Program-made: the position numbers and the translations under genes | Shown: in pieces, positions 11,847-12,057 of the stretch | Layout: each line of letters starts with the position of its first letter | Position numbering within the stretch: position 1 is the first letter of the stretch | Assembly (NCBI GenBank): GCA_019695435.1 | Contig: JACTVF010000045.1 | Coordinates: forward strand, 1 to 12,057 | Source: Methanoregulaceae archaeon | GTDB lineage: Archaea; Halobacteriota; Methanomicrobia; Methanomicrobiales; Methanospirillaceae | DNA length: 12,057 nt | Reading direction: 5' to 3' | Notes under the pieces: generated by a model | What the model saw: the letters and a program-made list of their open reading frames with translations, nothing else | Databases searched by the model: none | What the model was told of the DNA's origin: nothing

Positions 11847-12057
11847 ATGGCTACATTGCCCGGAAATGCCGCGAGCTATTTCTGGCAAGGCGTGCATGCC
11901 GATCGTCCCACTCCGACGAACGTCGCGCCGAATACGGTGTGTCGTGCGTATGAGACGGACACGCAGACGTGGTGGGCCTGGACAGGCAGCGAGTGGCTAC
12001 AAGAAACCGGCGTCTGGATCGAAACCGATGGCACGAAAGTCGGCCCGGTACCCGCGC
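11847..12057 (+). CDS. Start of the giant collagen-like fibre gene (first 70 codons; continues at base 2)
   Basis: The ATG at 11847 lies 15 bases after the upstream stop, with an AAAAGGGG-type ribosome site. Thirty codons lead in phase into the sequence at base 2, and the frame stays open through the whole 122-bp overlap, so this is the true N-terminus of the 1015-residue fibre. The first residues (MATLPGNAASYFW) resemble those of the short fibre at 10343, suggesting a shared docking module. The window end cuts the gene only because the circle was opened here. Confidence 0.9.
   Translation, partial: MATLPGNAASYFWQGVHADRPTPTNVAPNTVCRAYETDTQTWWAWTGSEWLQETGVWIETDGTKVGPVPA
11936..12057. repeat. 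Terminal direct repeat, right copy (circular overlap)
   Basis: Identical over 122 bp to bases 1-122. It should be counted once when the circle is closed. Codon phase is preserved across it. Confidence 0.93.

Noticed and set aside
1..12057. tRNA, rRNA, insertion sequence or integrase gene
   Set aside because: No cloverleaf, rRNA motif, transposase or tyrosine integrase was seen. The serine recombinase is resolvase-like and truncated, so chromosomal integration is not supported.

Overview
The window looks like one complete small circular phage-like genome, opened inside a gene. Bases 1-122 are repeated exactly at 11936-12057, so the unit is 11,935 bp. Joining the ends restores a single open frame: the ATG at 11847 reads in phase into the frame at base 2 and gives a collagen-like fibre protein of about 1015 residues. 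The sequence is GC-rich by eye. Shine-Dalgarno sites are strong (AAGGAGG type), sigma70-type promoters are recognisable, and there is a CHAP-type lysis enzyme, so the host is a bacterium. I cannot name the host; the fibre domains resemble, from memory only, those of environmental phages of groups such as Chloroflexota.

The circle has four transcription units, arranged as two divergent hubs and two convergent junctions. Hub 1 (5784-5889) holds back-to-back promoters with overlapping -35 boxes. Leftward from it runs a replication and recombination operon: Hjc-like nuclease, 61-aa protein, damaged serine resolvase, 79-aa protein and an SF3/D5-type helicase. Rightward runs a chain of four small overlapping genes: a Cys-pair protein, an unknown, a possible ribbon-helix-helix protein and a CxH/CxxC protein. 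Hub 2 (9333-9474) holds 17-bp direct repeats that contain DnaA-box-like sequence, plus a 28-bp perfect palindrome. Leftward from it run a putative virion protein, a family 2 glycosyltransferase and a lysis cassette (CHAP hydrolase, membrane protein, 36-aa hydrophobic peptide). Rightward run its paralogue, then a string of virion or host-attachment genes that continues across the window ends through the giant fibre.

The convergent junction at 2960-3202 carries four 9-bp iterons, an AT-richer stretch and inverted copies of the same TGTGAC core, and is the best candidate replication origin. The other junction (6739-6801) has a strong hairpin terminator.

I see no terminase, portal, tail tape measure, packaging ATPase or classical capsid gene. 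The only P-loop is in the helicase. The two homologous proteins of about 175 residues, transcribed divergently, are the best candidates for capsid proteins of a possibly undescribed small virus group. A satellite that borrows a helper capsid is the main alternative.
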